A DNA stretch of 64,000 bases from Phycisphaerales bacterium. GTDB taxonomy: Bacteria; Planctomycetota; Phycisphaerae; Phycisphaerales; UBA1924. The notes under the pieces are model-generated. The model was given only the letters and a program-made list of their open reading frames with translations. It did no database searches and was not told the origin of the DNA. A program made the translations under genes and the position numbers. Shown piece after piece: positions 27,504-37,672 of the stretch (the stretch's first letter is position 1; every line of letters starts with the position of its first letter). The stretch covers positions 16,146 to 80,145 of the forward strand of contig JARGPA010000018.1 in assembly GCA_029213305.1 (NCBI GenBank), read 5' to 3'.

Positions 27504-28250
27504 TCAATCTCTCAATGCGCAGAGAATGCGCGTCGTCAATGCATCCTCTATATCCCCCTCAGAGATCTGCATCACCCTCGTCACAACACGCTCAAACGCT
27601 ACAGTCCCTACGACGTCAGATGGGGTAGAGATCGACTCAGTTAGCCATGTTTTCGAATCAATTCGCCACTGAGTGCGAACATCTGAGATCGAATCGACAT
27701 ACTCTGCTCGATGAATCCCATCTGCGAGCCCCCTGCCGTCTGCTTTCAACACAGATTCAATCTGAGTCCAAGTTTGATAAAATAATCCGCAATCCTGGGT
27801 CATTTCATCGATTCTCGACTTACTCGATGTCAACATTGCGACCAATTTCCGATCTGGAATCGATGGATCCACATGTTCAACATCAATCCCACACCGTTGG
27901 TTTTTGGAAACAACCAATGCACAAGCATTTTTTGTCCTTGAGACATTGATGTCGCAGTTGGAGCCTTGAACTTCTCGTGAATATGGTCTTCCAAACTCAT
28001 CTGGTTCGATGATGATCTCTCCAGGCTCAATCCCAGTGATCGCCGAAGCACCTAAACGCCAGAGCCCTCGTTGTGCCTGATATCCAATCCGATCGGCTTC
28101 AAAATGAAACAAACTCGCATGTGCGAGTTCTTCGCTTGATAAGAATCGAGCGAGTGTGGGATTCAAATGTGATTCTAACGATCCGACATACACCTTGATT
28201 TGTCCAGGAGTCGGAACGAGAAATGAAAGGTTAGATTCGAAACGGGACAT
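27504..28250 (-). CDS. 4'-phosphopantetheinyl transferase superfamily protein (Sfp-like)
   Basis: 248 residues. Family motifs are visible in order: FGRPYS, INVSRTKNACALVVSKNQRCGIDVEHVD (Mg-binding GIDVE), and FYQTWTQIESVLKADGRGL (WTxxEsxxKAxGxGL, with Gln-Ile where Lys-Glu context is usual). It would transfer the 4'-phosphopantetheine arm of CoA to a serine of an acyl or peptidyl carrier protein. No carrier protein or synthase is encoded nearby, so its target lies elsewhere. ATG 28250 is preferred over TTG 28280, neither with a strong ribosome binding site. It follows the Ser/Gly-rich protein gene by 33 nt and is probably co-transcribed with it. Confidence 0.85.
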   Translation of the reverse strand: MSRFESNLSFLVPTPGQIKVYVGSLESHLNPTLARFLSSEELAHASLFHFEADRIGYQAQRGLWRLGASAITGIEPGEIIIEPDEFGRPYSREVQGSNCDINVSRTKNACALVVSKNQRCGIDVEHVDPSIPDRKLVAMLTSSKSRIDEMTQDCGLFYQTWTQIESVLKADGRGLADGIHRAEYVDSISDVRTQWRIDSKTWLTESISTPSDVVGTVAFERVVTRVMQISEGDIEDALTTRILCALRD

Positions 28251-28283
28251 ATCCCAGATTTCGGCAATTACACCTAGCAAAGG

Positions 28284-29354
28284 TTAACGGATTCGGACAG
28301 TCCAGGTTCTTTCGATACGATTTGGATGTCCTGCGTCAACAGATTGTGAGAACATTCTCAGATCAACGATTGTATCAGATGGAAAATCAAGTTTGATCGT
28401 ACTCGCGCCTGTATTCCAGGTACTGAGAACATCGGTTGTACTTGTAGACATCCGCGTGTCCTGCATCATCACGGAGTCGCCTCCGACTTGAGTACCTGTG
28501 ATTACTTCGAATGCTTGATCAGATTGAACTAGTTCAACACCGATGAAATATACTGTGTTCCCGATAACTGCAGCGCCCATTCCTGAATCATGGAACTCAA
28601 CGCGTTGTCCACCAACTGCACCATCTTGGCTGTACTGTGCACTACCAACTGTCGGCACTGTTCGATTGTTTGCAGAGTTTGATGATTGAGAACCTGTATT
28701 GGAAGTACTTGACCCTGTCGAAGTTGATCCAGAACTGTTGGATTGGTTTGATCCACCTGAATGGAATGCTCTCGGCGTGAGTGATGCTCCTGAAGAACCT
28801 TGCTCATTTGTTAGGAGCTCAGCCTCCTCTGCACCAGATCCCATAGATGTACTCGTGGATATGTTTGATCTTGAGTCCTTTGCTGATGCTGAAGAACCTC
28901 CGCCGCCGCCGCCACTACTGCGTGCTGACGAACTCCCTCCGCCACCTGAAGCGCCACCCGTCCGTGCAGAAGAAGCATTCGATCCCCCGCTTACTCCACG
29001 GCCGCCGTAACTAATCCGTGATCCATCTGGAAGAGTCTTTGAAACTCGACTTGTAGGAGGTAGATTCCTCTTAGAGGATGATCTACGCGCTGGTTCGCGG
29101 CGAACAATCACCCGCCCATCGGGCATACTAATCCGAACTTCAATCGTGTCACTTTGCTCATTCGATTGCTCATCCAATCGATTTTTGGATGAATCATCTG
29201 CGTCTGTTGAGACCTCTTGCTTTTCGCCGCTCTGCGATTGCTGCGCTGAATCTGATTCTTTCGATTCATCTGCAATCGCAAGCGTAGACGCAAGACCTGC
29301 GGAAAGAACGACAGCTCCAAGGAGCCCTGTTAGTTGGAAAGGTTGAACTTGCAT
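28284..29354 (-). CDS. Secreted Ser/Gly-rich protein of unknown function
   Basis: 356 residues. It has a signal peptide (residues about 1-28, ending STLAIAD), then an acidic Ser/Gln/Asp-rich linker to about residue 75, and an RRxPARRSSSKR basic patch. From about 120 to 245 it is a low-complexity stretch of Gly, Ser, Ala and Asn runs. A structured C-terminal domain follows (about 250-356) with alternating β-like segments (GAAVIGNTVYFIGVELV, IKLDFPSDTIVDLRMFSQ). No known family is recognised. The architecture resembles a surface-exposed or secreted stalk with a folded head. GGAGG lies ten bases before the ATG. Confidence 0.75.
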   Translation of the reverse strand: MQVQPFQLTGLLGAVVLSAGLASTLAIADESKESDSAQQSQSGEKQEVSTDADDSSKNRLDEQSNEQSDTIEVRISMPDGRVIVRREPARRSSSKRNLPPTSRVSKTLPDGSRISYGGRGVSGGSNASSARTGGASGGGGSSSARSSGGGGGGSSASAKDSRSNISTSTSMGSGAEEAELLTNEQGSSGASLTPRAFHSGGSNQSNSSGSTSTGSSTSNTGSQSSNSANNRTVPTVGSAQYSQDGAVGGQRVEFHDSGMGAAVIGNTVYFIGVELVQSDQAFEVITGTQVGGDSVMMQDTRMSTSTTDVLSTWNTGASTIKLDFPSDTIVDLRMFSQSVDAGHPNRIERTWTVRIR

Positions 29355-29548
29355 CGTTTTGTTTCCTCCGCGGTAAATCGCGATCTATTCACACTGAATA
29401 TCCAAATACTCTGCGTGTGAAACGAGGAAAGCAGGATGATATATTCGAACTGCGCCAGCAAATTCGACATCTAGGACCGATATCAAATATCAATCTCGTT
29501 GTTGTATAGTAAGGTTAGACTGAAATATGAAGAGTCCATATAAAACAA

Positions 29549-29580
29549 GCTGACCGAGTTGGTTGCCCAACCCGATCAGC
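29549..29580 (-). terminator. Intrinsic terminator after haem-motif chemoreceptor 1
   Basis: A 14-bp stem (two G-U pairs when read as RNA) with loop GCAA-type, arms 29549-29562 and 29567-29580. The minus-strand transcript continues TTGTTTTAT. It lies 23 nt beyond the stop at 29604. Confidence 0.85.
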
Positions 29581-29603
29581 CCGTCAATGGGTATATTGAT
29601 TGA

Positions 29604-31484
29604 TCAATCCAAAGGTGGGACAAGCATCGATCTTCTTTCATCCATCCCCTCAGGTGCAGACCCTTCCGTTACACGACGATCATCTGCTTGAACCTGGAAC
29701 TTACCGATTAACCCAAGCAACTGCTCAGCTTTTATAGACAACTGCTCACCAGCTTGCGCGGCTTGTGCCGTCCCTTCTCCGACTTGATTTGAGACTGAGC
29801 TTACATTTTGTATGCTCTGACTAATCTGTTCCGCAACTGCGGATTGCTCTTCAGCAGTTGCTGCAATGGATTCAATCATCACGCGAACTTCTTCAGCTCC
29901 TGCAACAATCTGCTCTAAGCTCTCTCCGGCCATCGTTGCTTTCTCTACTCCTTCGCAGACCTGCTTTGTACCTTCACTCATCTGTGATACTGCATCTCCA
30001 GTTTCGTTTTGAATCAAACGAATAGATTCTGAAACTTCTTGTGTTGCAATAGTCGTTCGTTCTGCAAGTTTCCGAACTTCATCTGCAACTACCGCAAACC
30101 CCCGTCCGTGTTCACCTGCTCGTGCAGCTTCAATCGCGGCGTTCAGTGCGAGCAAGTTTGTTTGATCCGCGATATCATTGATAACTTCAATTATCGCACC
30201 GATCTGTTCGCCTCTTTTACCTAACTCTGTGACACTCTCAGAAGTAGAGTTCACAGCAGTTGAAATTGTCTCCATCCCAGCAATGGTTTGGGAAACTACA
30301 TCTCCACCTCTGACTGCAACATCTCCTGAATTCGCAGCGCTCTTCGCAGCCGCTGCACTATTACTAGCAACCCCAACAACGCTTGCAGACATTTCCTCAA
30401 CGGCTGCGGATATCTGGGTAATCATCTCATTCTGTTCTTTCATACCGCACGCCATCTGCTCTGAGCTTGCAGCAATCTCTGTTGATGCTCCCGCAACTTC
30501 GAAAGCTGCTCCCGAGAATGACACGACAAGATCATGAATTCGAGAGATGAAGATATTGAATTTTTTCCCGAGCTCGCCGATCTCATCTCCTCTTTTTTCA
30601 TCAACACGCATTGTTAGATCTCCATCGCCTTCAGCAATGTCAGTCATACGTTCGATGAGTGAACCCAAGGGATTAGTGAGTAGCTTGCGAAGAATAACTA
30701 TGAGTCCGCCGCCGGCGATAAGAACAAGCGGGATCGTAAACATTACTCCGCGTTGAAAGAACCCTGCAACATGTGCGTCAACCATATCAAGCGGTATTGT
30801 CACTTCATACGCGCCGTGCATGTATCCGACAGGCCAATTTTCAAATCTGAATCCAAGTGCATCTTTCCCGTCATATCGACCTTCAGCATCTCTTTCGTCA
30901 TAGACCGCGGGATCACCATGACAAGTCATGCAAGATTCATCAAGCGTGATCGCTCTCATGTAGTGTATCGTATTTGTCTCTTCATCTATGCGCCCGAGGG
31001 TGGTCTCACCGGTTGAGTTGTAACTCTCTGTCAGGTCTCTGATCATTTTCTCCTTGAAGCTCCCAGACTTAGGAGCGTTCTCAGGATTTCTTGCTTCAAG
31101 TGCAACAATACTAAAATCAAGATGCTCCTTTTCTGCAGCCTTGACCCCAGTATTCCACCCAACGATCACAGGAATCGAAGCATAATACCGAGTATCACTA
31201 TAATGAGTTCCTGAATCTATTTGCTCATACGCATCACTGAGCAACTTCTCTAAGTTAACTTCATTATGAAGATACTTCTCTGAAGCATCAACCTTTGCTT
31301 CTTCTGCAACTGCAGTGAACGCGGACGCTCGTTCCATCATTGATGCTTGCATGTCTGTTCGATATCCCTTGAGGAATATAACATAGTTAACAGCGACGAC
31401 CGCAATCAAAATCACAAGCGTAGCGCTTGCGATCTTCATTGAAAGTCCAACTTTAAACCCAGATAATTTTGCAGCCTCATTCAT
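29604..31484 (-). CDS. Methyl-accepting chemotaxis protein with haem-c-motif sensor domain (paralog 1)
   Basis: 626 residues. Membrane helix at about 18-38, then a periplasmic DUF3365/Tll0287-type sensor with a haem-c binding site CMTCHG (about 185-190), a second helix at about 245-265, a HAMP domain, and the cytoplasmic signalling hairpin with [43 protein letters not shown]. The haem suggests redox, oxygen or NO sensing. There is no C-terminal receptor-docking pentapeptide. ATG 31484 is chosen because GGAG precedes it by seven bases; TTG 31490 is the alternative. No che genes are in the window, so the pathway partners lie elsewhere. The downstream paralog is encoded just upstream at 31757. 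Confidence 0.9.
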   Translation of the reverse strand: MNEAAKLSGFKVGLSMKIASATLVILIAVVAVNYVIFLKGYRTDMQASMMERASAFTAVAEEAKVDASEKYLHNEVNLEKLLSDAYEQIDSGTHYSDTRYYASIPVIVGWNTGVKAAEKEHLDFSIVALEARNPENAPKSGSFKEKMIRDLTESYNSTGETTLGRIDEETNTIHYMRAITLDESCMTCHGDPAVYDERDAEGRYDGKDALGFRFENWPVGYMHGAYEVTIPLDMVDAHVAGFFQRGVMFTIPLVLIAGGGLIVILRKLLTNPLGSLIERMTDIAEGDGDLTMRVDEKRGDEIGELGKKFNIFISRIHDLVVSFSGAAFEVAGASTEIAASSEQMACGMKEQNEMITQISAAVEEMSASVVGVASNSAAAAKSAANSGDVAVRGGDVVSQTIAGMETISTAVNSTSESVTELGKRGEQIGAIIEVINDIADQTNLLALNAAIEAARAGEHGRGFAVVADEVRKLAERTTIATQEVSESIRLIQNETGDAVSQMSEGTKQVCEGVEKATMAGESLEQIVAGAEEVRVMIESIAATAEEQSAVAEQISQSIQNVSSVSNQVGEGTAQAAQAGEQLSIKAEQLLGLIGKFQVQADDRRVTEGSAPEGMDERRSMLVPPLD

Positions 31485-31703
31485 ATACAAGCTCCATTGT
31501 GTACTGTGAGCTTGTTCAGAGTTCGGAGTTTATAATTTCACATGACAATGAGTGATCGGATTCAAACATACTCAGAGTTGTGCATAAAGAAAGCTGTTTT
31601 TAACAAATGTATGTTTATATATACCACACACCCCTTAATTAAGTTGGATTTTACATCTAACTTAACTTGCCAACAGATGTATTTATACAACATCTATAAA
31701 AAA

Positions 31704-31724
31704 ACACCCACATTAAGTGGGTGT
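31704..31724 (-). terminator. Intrinsic terminator after haem-motif chemoreceptor 2
   Basis: An 8-bp stem ACACCCAC/GTGGGTGT with loop TTAAT on the minus strand, followed by seven T. It separates the two chemoreceptor genes into independent transcripts. Confidence 0.85.
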
Positions 31725-31756
31725 AAGAATTGATCTTAACAATAGATTACTTCTAA

Positions 31757-33550
31757 CTATTCCACTTTGAAACGACCAACTAGGGTCATCAACTGCTCTG
31801 CTTGATGCGCCAACTCTCCAGCAGCTTGCGATGCTTGGCCAGCACCTTCACTGGATTGTCGAGTGACCGACGATATGTTTTCAATCGCACGAGCGATTTC
31901 ATCTGATGCAGTTGCTTGCTGGTTTGCTGCTGCAGCGATATCTTGAACCATGCCTTGAACACTCTTTGAGCCTCCAACGATTGTTTCAAGTGAAGACCCT
32001 GCTTGGTTTGCAAGTTCGACACCGCGGCCTACTCGCTCAGACCCTGCTTCGATTCGTTGGACAGCAGAGATTGTCTCCCCCTGGATACCACGGATACTAG
32101 ATGAAACTTCTTCCGTTGCTTGTGTTGTCCGTTCTGCGAGTTTTCGAACTTCATCTGCAACGACTGCGAATCCTCGCCCATGTTCTCCAGCGCGAGCCGC
32201 CTCGATCGCGGCGTTAAGAGCAAGGAGATTGGTCTGATCTGCAATGTCATTAATCACTGCAATGATCTCTCCGATCTTCTCGCTCTGCTCACCCAGTGAG
32301 TTAATAGTCTGCGCAGAAGCATTCACTTCAGTCGCAATCCCTTCCATTTCCTCAACTGTTGAACGAACGACATTGCCGCCTTCTTCTGCAAGGTGCTGAC
32401 TTTCCTCAGAAGCATTTGTTGCATCGGAAGACTTTGCAGCGACTTCAGTAACTGATTGACTCAGCTCTTCTACTGCTGCTGCTACTTGCTGGGTCTGGGT
32501 TTCTTGCTCTTGCAATCCAGAAGCCATTTCCTCAGCAGAAGCAGCGATTTCACCCGAAGCACTTGCAACTGATTGTGAAGTGTTTCGGATCTCGTTGACC
32601 ATACCCGAGAGGTTGTCGAGAAATGTATTGAACCAAGTTGCGAGCTTACCGATTTCATCTCCACGATTTAGTTCGATTCGTTGAGTGAGATCTCCGTCAC
32701 CTGCAACTTGCATGATTTCAACAACCTTCGCTAATGGTTGCGCGAGCAATCGACGCATGATGACTAAGAAGCATCCAAATGCAATAATGACAACTGGCGC
32801 CGTCCAAGCTAAGCCTTTTCCGAAGAATCCGAGCACACTCGCGTCAAGACTATCGAGCGGCATCTGAACCTCGTACGCACCGTGCATGTAACCAGGTTCC
32901 CAACTCTCGAATCGGAATCCAAGCGCATCTTTACCATCGTACTTTCCGTTTTCATCTCGTTCGTCGTAGATTGCTGGATCACCGTGACAGGACATACATG
33001 ATTGATCAAGCGTTATCGCACGCATGTAGTGAAGAGTATTCGTCTCTTCATCAACACGGGAAACAGTTTCTAGTCCTGTACTTTTATATGACGCAGTCAG
33101 ATCCTTTAGCATTGTCTCACGAAAACTTCCAGAAGCTGGTGCATTTTCAGGGTTACGAGCTTCGAGTGCAACAATATGAAAGTTCAACCCTTCATTTTCC
33201 GCCGCTGCCGCAGCTGCTTCCCAACCGACAATAACAGGGATCGATTTAAAAAAGCGTGTATCAGAATAATGGGTTCCATTGTCTATTTTTTCGAGAGCAT
33301 TCTCTAGCATTTCTTCTGTGTTGACATCCCCATTGACTACTTTATCAGAAGCGCTGTTCTTTGCTGAATCCGCGACTGCAGTAAATCCTGAAGCACGATC
33401 AACAAGCGAATCGTGCATGTCATGCTTGTACCCTGAAAGGAAGACGACGTAGTTAACAGCAACGACTGCGATAAGAATCACAAGCGTTAATCCGATAATC
33501 TTAGTTGAGAGCCCAAAAGATAGCTCTCCTGATTTTGATTTCAGTCCCAT
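31757..33550 (-). CDS. Methyl-accepting chemotaxis protein with haem-c-motif sensor domain (paralog 2)
   Basis: 597 residues with the same order as paralog 1: helix at about 18-39, DUF3365 sensor with CMSCHG (about 185-190), second helix, HAMP, and the conserved hairpin [28 protein letters not shown]. The sensor halves are closely alike ([35 protein letters not shown] all shared), but the cytoplasmic adaptation region and tail differ. It ends soon after the signalling domain ([11 protein letters not shown]), while paralog 1 has an extra 20-residue tail. The ATG has GGAG seven bases upstream. A tandem duplication with partial divergence is the simplest origin. Confidence 0.9.
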   Translation of the reverse strand: MGLKSKSGELSFGLSTKIIGLTLVILIAVVAVNYVVFLSGYKHDMHDSLVDRASGFTAVADSAKNSASDKVVNGDVNTEEMLENALEKIDNGTHYSDTRFFKSIPVIVGWEAAAAAAENEGLNFHIVALEARNPENAPASGSFRETMLKDLTASYKSTGLETVSRVDEETNTLHYMRAITLDQSCMSCHGDPAIYDERDENGKYDGKDALGFRFESWEPGYMHGAYEVQMPLDSLDASVLGFFGKGLAWTAPVVIIAFGCFLVIMRRLLAQPLAKVVEIMQVAGDGDLTQRIELNRGDEIGKLATWFNTFLDNLSGMVNEIRNTSQSVASASGEIAASAEEMASGLQEQETQTQQVAAAVEELSQSVTEVAAKSSDATNASEESQHLAEEGGNVVRSTVEEMEGIATEVNASAQTINSLGEQSEKIGEIIAVINDIADQTNLLALNAAIEAARAGEHGRGFAVVADEVRKLAERTTQATEEVSSSIRGIQGETISAVQRIEAGSERVGRGVELANQAGSSLETIVGGSKSVQGMVQDIAAAANQQATASDEIARAIENISSVTRQSSEGAGQASQAAGELAHQAEQLMTLVGRFKVE

Positions 33551-33783
33551 TGATAGACTCCATTATTTTGATTCCGTTTTCACAGAACCTTGAACAAGTA
33601 AGGCACAGTACTCGTCGTGAATCGACAAATACTGCTCTTCACTTTGCCCGATTAATGGGTCTTTTCTCGATGACCAACAATTGAGTCGGTATTGACCATT
33701 GCTACACAAATTTTGCGCACCTTGAACCAGCTATTACCCTAATAACCAAGGAATTAACCTCAAATTACTAGACACACACTCCA

Positions 33784-35979
33784 CTATCGTAAAGTAAGCA
33801 GTTTGTCGTAGTTAGGCATCGGCCAGAGATCTGCTTCGATATGTGTCTCGAGTTGATCTCCGAGATAACGCAGTTGCTCCATCATGGGCACAATCTCATT
33901 GCGACAGTAGACACATTGTCCAACTGGATCTGATTCTGGAACTACTCGAGCAACTTCTAACTGATCCATTTTAGTTCGAAACTCTGAAATCAATGCTGAA
34001 AACAACTCAAGCATCGATTTCAACTCAGAAGCATCAACCCCTGCTTCTTTCGTTGCGATTGTTGTCTGCGCCATGTTCTTCTGATGCATCATCGCAGCCG
34101 GAAGAATCATGGTTCTTGCGATAACAGTCATTTGTTGAGCTTCGATTGAAATTTCAGTGATGTACTTCTCTGCAAAGATATCTGCTCGACTGTGGAGTTC
34201 AGTATTTGAAAGCACCTTGTACTTCGCAAACATCGATTCAACCTTCTCAGTCGTTAACGCCGGCAAAGCTTCTGCAGTTGATCGCAAGTTGGGCAACCCT
34301 CTGCTCGCAGCTTCTACCTGCCAATCATCAGAATAGTTGTCGCCGTTGAAAATGATTGCCTTGTGCTCTTTGATCAAATCTGAGAGAACCGCACGCACTA
34401 CCTCGTCGCGTCGTTCTTCGCTCGAATCTGAATCGAGCTTTGACTCAATACTCGACGCAATCTCATCCAAGCTTTCTGCAACAATCGTGTTGATCACCGT
34501 GTTCGGCCAAGACACAGAAGCGGTCGATCCCACCGCACGCAACTCGAACTTGTTCCCTGTGAACGCAAATGGGCTTGTTCTGTTCCGATCACCCGAATCT
34601 CGTTGAAGCGCGGGAAGTGAGAAGGTACCGAGATCTAGCTCGCCGCCTTGGATTGTGCTTTGAGGCTTACCAGATTCCAACTGCTCGATCAAATCTGTAA
34701 GCATATCACCTAAGAAAATCGAGATAATCGCAGGAGGGGCCTCGTTTGCACCAAGCCGATGATCATTCGATGCGCTTGCAATTGTTGCTCGAAGCAAATC
34801 CCCATGGATGTGTACTGCACGGATTACTGCGCACAGGTATGTCATGAACTGAATATTTGTGTGTGTTTCACCCTTTGGATCAAGTAGATTCTTTCCAGTA
34901 TCCGTTGAGATTGACCAGTTGTTGTGCTTACCAGAACCATTCACTCCAGCAAATGGTTTCTCATGCAAACACGCAACGAAACCAAATCGGCCTGCGACTT
35001 TCTTTAAAGTATCCATCAGGATTGCTTGATGATCACACGCAATATTCGTTGCTTCGAATAGTGGAGCAATCTCATACTGCCCTGGAGCAACTTCATTGTG
35101 CCGAGTCTGGACAGGAACTCCAAGTCGAAAGAGCTCTTCTTCAAACTCCGCCATAAACGCGTTCACGCGTGGTGGAATCGCACCGAAGTAGTGGTCGTCT
35201 AACTGTTGATGTTTCGGCGGAATCACACCGAACAAGGTTCGACCGCAGCTCACAAGATCCGGACGAGCAAAGTACAAGTTCCGATCAATCAAGAAATACT
35301 CTTGCTCTGCACCAAGTGTTGATCCGACTGATTTCACTCCCTCATCAGTCCCAAAGATTTTTAGAATCCGTGTCGCTTGTTTATCAAGCGCATCAATCGA
35401 ACGAAGCAGAGGCGTTTTCTTATCAAGCGCCTCTCCATTCCAACTAACAAACGCAGTTGGGATACAAAGAGTCGCGTAGTTTTTTCCACGCACAATGAAC
35501 GCAGGAGAAGTTGAATCCCATGCGGTGTATCCCCTTGCTTCAAATGTTGCTCGGAGTCCCCCAGATGGAAAACTTGAAGCATCGGGTTCGCCTTGAATCA
35601 AGTTTGATCCAGACAAACGATACATTACTCCACCTTGACCATCGGGTGAGATCAAAGAGTCATGCTTCTCCGCGGTAAGCCCCGTCATCGGCTGGAACCA
35701 GTGTGTGTAATGCGTAGCGCCGCGCTCGATTGCCCAATCTTTCATTGCTGTCGCAATGACTTCGGCATTATCACTCGAGAGTTTCCCTCGGTTCTCCATG
35801 ACACGAATAACATCGTCATACGTATTCTTTGGTAGCCGTTCTCTCATTTTTCGAAGATCGAATACATCACACGCGAAGATTTCTTCGATGCGACGATTTG
35901 GAAGTTCGACACTTGCACTCGACGATTGCCATTTCGCAGATGCTGCGACTGCCTGTCCGTGTGGATCACCCGTTCCCAT
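33784..35979 (-). CDS. glnN: Glutamine synthetase type III
   Basis: 731 residues, the usual length for GSIII, which is longer than the 450-residue GSI. Diagnostic segments are [36 protein letters not shown] and [20 protein letters not shown]. GlnN makes glutamine from glutamate, ammonia and ATP. The start at 35979 (MGTGDPHGQ) is chosen for AAGGGAG eight bases before it; the frame opens further to 36072 but that extra stretch looks non-coding and basic/Cys-rich. It stands alone with no nitrogen-regulator gene beside it. Confidence 0.93.
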   Translation of the reverse strand: MGTGDPHGQAVAASAKWQSSSASVELPNRRIEEIFACDVFDLRKMRERLPKNTYDDVIRVMENRGKLSSDNAEVIATAMKDWAIERGATHYTHWFQPMTGLTAEKHDSLISPDGQGGVMYRLSGSNLIQGEPDASSFPSGGLRATFEARGYTAWDSTSPAFIVRGKNYATLCIPTAFVSWNGEALDKKTPLLRSIDALDKQATRILKIFGTDEGVKSVGSTLGAEQEYFLIDRNLYFARPDLVSCGRTLFGVIPPKHQQLDDHYFGAIPPRVNAFMAEFEEELFRLGVPVQTRHNEVAPGQYEIAPLFEATNIACDHQAILMDTLKKVAGRFGFVACLHEKPFAGVNGSGKHNNWSISTDTGKNLLDPKGETHTNIQFMTYLCAVIRAVHIHGDLLRATIASASNDHRLGANEAPPAIISIFLGDMLTDLIEQLESGKPQSTIQGGELDLGTFSLPALQRDSGDRNRTSPFAFTGNKFELRAVGSTASVSWPNTVINTIVAESLDEIASSIESKLDSDSSEERRDEVVRAVLSDLIKEHKAIIFNGDNYSDDWQVEAASRGLPNLRSTAEALPALTTEKVESMFAKYKVLSNTELHSRADIFAEKYITEISIEAQQMTVIARTMILPAAMMHQKNMAQTTIATKEAGVDASELKSMLELFSALISEFRTKMDQLEVARVVPESDPVGQCVYCRNEIVPMMEQLRYLGDQLETHIEADLWPMPNYDKLLTLR

Positions 35980-36218
35980 GGTACTTCTCCCTTGCGAAAG
36001 CTCTTTCGTCTTGCGTGAGTATGTACAACCAAACCGTTTGCATGATTCTTGGCAAGAGAACTTGAATTGCAAATCAAAACCATGGCTATCTACTCAGAAA
36101 GTCGCTTTTGAAGCAATGATTTATCTCGATCAAACAGATCTTTGATCGGAATTGTGCATCCAAAAAGGTTCTTATTGACCCAAAGCAGGATACAATCGTC
36201 GCGATTCGTCTCGAACAA

Positions 36219-36302
36219 GAGCCTGTGGCGGAATTGGTAGACGCAGCGGACTTAAAATCCGCCGGGGTAAAACCCATGAGGGTTCGAGTCCCTCCAGGCT
36301 CA
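36219..36302 (+). tRNA. tRNA-Leu (anticodon UAA)
   Basis: An 84-nt cloverleaf. Acceptor stem GAGCCTG pairs with CAGGCTC, the D-arm contains GGCGGAATTGGTAGACGC typical of leucine tRNAs, and the anticodon loop is CTTAAAA (TAA). A long variable arm follows (GGGGTAAAACCC), then the T-arm GAGGG-TTCGAGT-CCCTC. The discriminator base is A, and the 3' CCA is not encoded. It reads UUA and UUG codons. It sits between divergent genes glnN and the PLP lyase. Confidence 0.95.
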
Positions 36303-36335
36303 TTTATACTTCATTGTATAGATCATGCAATCGAA

Positions 36336-37556
36336 TCAAATCATATTGACTCGTTTGAGCGCTCGTTCGAACTGATCCCAACGATCTTCGAGAGTCCCCG
36401 TGTAACCCAAACTCACTCGCACCAACCCAGGAGCAATCCCCGCTTCTTTGAGCTCATCATCTGTCAGTTCTGAGGATGTTGAACTCGCAGAACATGACAT
36501 GAGTGTATCAAAGTATCCCAAACTGACAGCGAGGAACCCAAAGCCCTCGTTCTGTTGAAGATCATTCATAAACTCGAATGCACGATCAGTCGTTCCTAGA
36601 TCAAGCGCAAAGAGCCCACCTGCTCCGAAACCAGGATTCGTCATCGACTCAAGTAGTTGATATTGAGGATGACTCGAGAGTCCAGGATACGAGATTGGTA
36701 ATCCAAGCTCACTCAACTTCTCTGAGAAGTACTTTGCTCTACGAGAGTGCTCTTTCATTCGCAATCCCAAATGGGGCAATCGCAACGACAAATCAAACGC
36801 AACTCTTGGATCCATTGTTGGGCCCAGCAACATAATGGCGCCAGTATGAAGATCCATCAACTCAGTGATAAACTCTTTGGATGCGCAAACTGCACCCGCG
36901 ATGATGTCTGAAGCGCCCCCGATGAACTTAGTCAATGAATGAACTACGACATCTGCTCCGTGTTGTGCAGGCGAGAGCAACATCGGACTAAATGTGTTAT
37001 CCACTACCAGCTTTGCACCTACCTTGTGGGCGCAATCTGCGAGTTGTGGAATATCTGAAATGACCATCGTTGGGTTTGAGATTGACTCAGTAAAGATTGC
37101 TTTCGTCTTTGGAGAAATTGCTGAACGCACTTCGTCTATGTTTGAGATGTCTACAAACTTAACTTGGATTCCTGTCTTGAGAGGAAAGAACTCTTTGAGT
37201 AATGCGAAGGTCCCGCCGTAGATTGCGTTGGATGCAACGATCTCATCTCCAGGACCACAGATTTGCATCAATGAACATGCAATCGCGCTAATCCCTGAAC
37301 TTGTTGCGTATCCGGCTTCGGTCCCCTCGATTGCTGCGAGGTATCGACCCAGTACATACACGGTAGGGTTGAAGTGTCGGCCATATAGGAAACACCCACC
37401 CTGCTCAGGATTCTTGTGCCCTTGAAAAATCTCAGGCATGATCTCAGCAGCCATCACCGTATAGGTTGTGGATGCTTCTATGGACATGTTTACGCCGCCG
37501 TGTTCTCCGAATTCGTGGCGGACTCTCGAAAGCGATTGGACAGGATCAAAAGACAT
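36336..37556 (-). CDS. Cys/Met metabolism PLP-dependent lyase (methionine or cystathionine γ-lyase type)
   Basis: 406 residues. The PLP lysine is in VVHSLTKFIGGASDIIAGAV. YGRHFNPTVYVLGRYLAAIEGTEAGYATSSGISAI is the cofactor phosphate-binding region typical of the cystathionine γ-synthase/lyase and methionine γ-lyase family, and VVDNTFSPMLLSPAQHGAD is also shared. The reaction is γ-elimination or replacement on sulfur amino acids; which one is not determined by sequence alone. Start 37556 is preferred because GGAG lies nine bases upstream; 37562 and 37613 are alternatives. It sits alone on the minus strand. Confidence 0.85.
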   Translation of the reverse strand: MSFDPVQSLSRVRHEFGEHGGVNMSIEASTTYTVMAAEIMPEIFQGHKNPEQGGCFLYGRHFNPTVYVLGRYLAAIEGTEAGYATSSGISAIACSLMQICGPGDEIVASNAIYGGTFALLKEFFPLKTGIQVKFVDISNIDEVRSAISPKTKAIFTESISNPTMVISDIPQLADCAHKVGAKLVVDNTFSPMLLSPAQHGADVVVHSLTKFIGGASDIIAGAVCASKEFITELMDLHTGAIMLLGPTMDPRVAFDLSLRLPHLGLRMKEHSRRAKYFSEKLSELGLPISYPGLSSHPQYQLLESMTNPGFGAGGLFALDLGTTDRAFEFMNDLQQNEGFGFLAVSLGYFDTLMSCSASSTSSELTDDELKEAGIAPGLVRVSLGYTGTLEDRWDQFERALKRVNMI

Positions 37557-37672
37557 ACTCATTATCTCCAGACAGCGTGCGGATACCCATGGAATCATTC
37601 CATGAATGCTCATCCGATCATATCCAAATACTCTTGATTCCTAGATAGAACTGCGTGTTCAAACTCAAGAAT

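Noticed and set aside
28870..29010. Repeat-rich opposite-strand frame (Pro/Glu-rich) over the Ser/Gly protein
   Set aside because: It is the complement of the Gly/Ser codon runs and has no initiation signal.
35980..36072. N-terminal extension of glnN to 36072
   Set aside because: The added 31 residues are Cys/Lys-rich and unlike GSIII N-termini, while ATG 35979 has a good AAGGGAG site.
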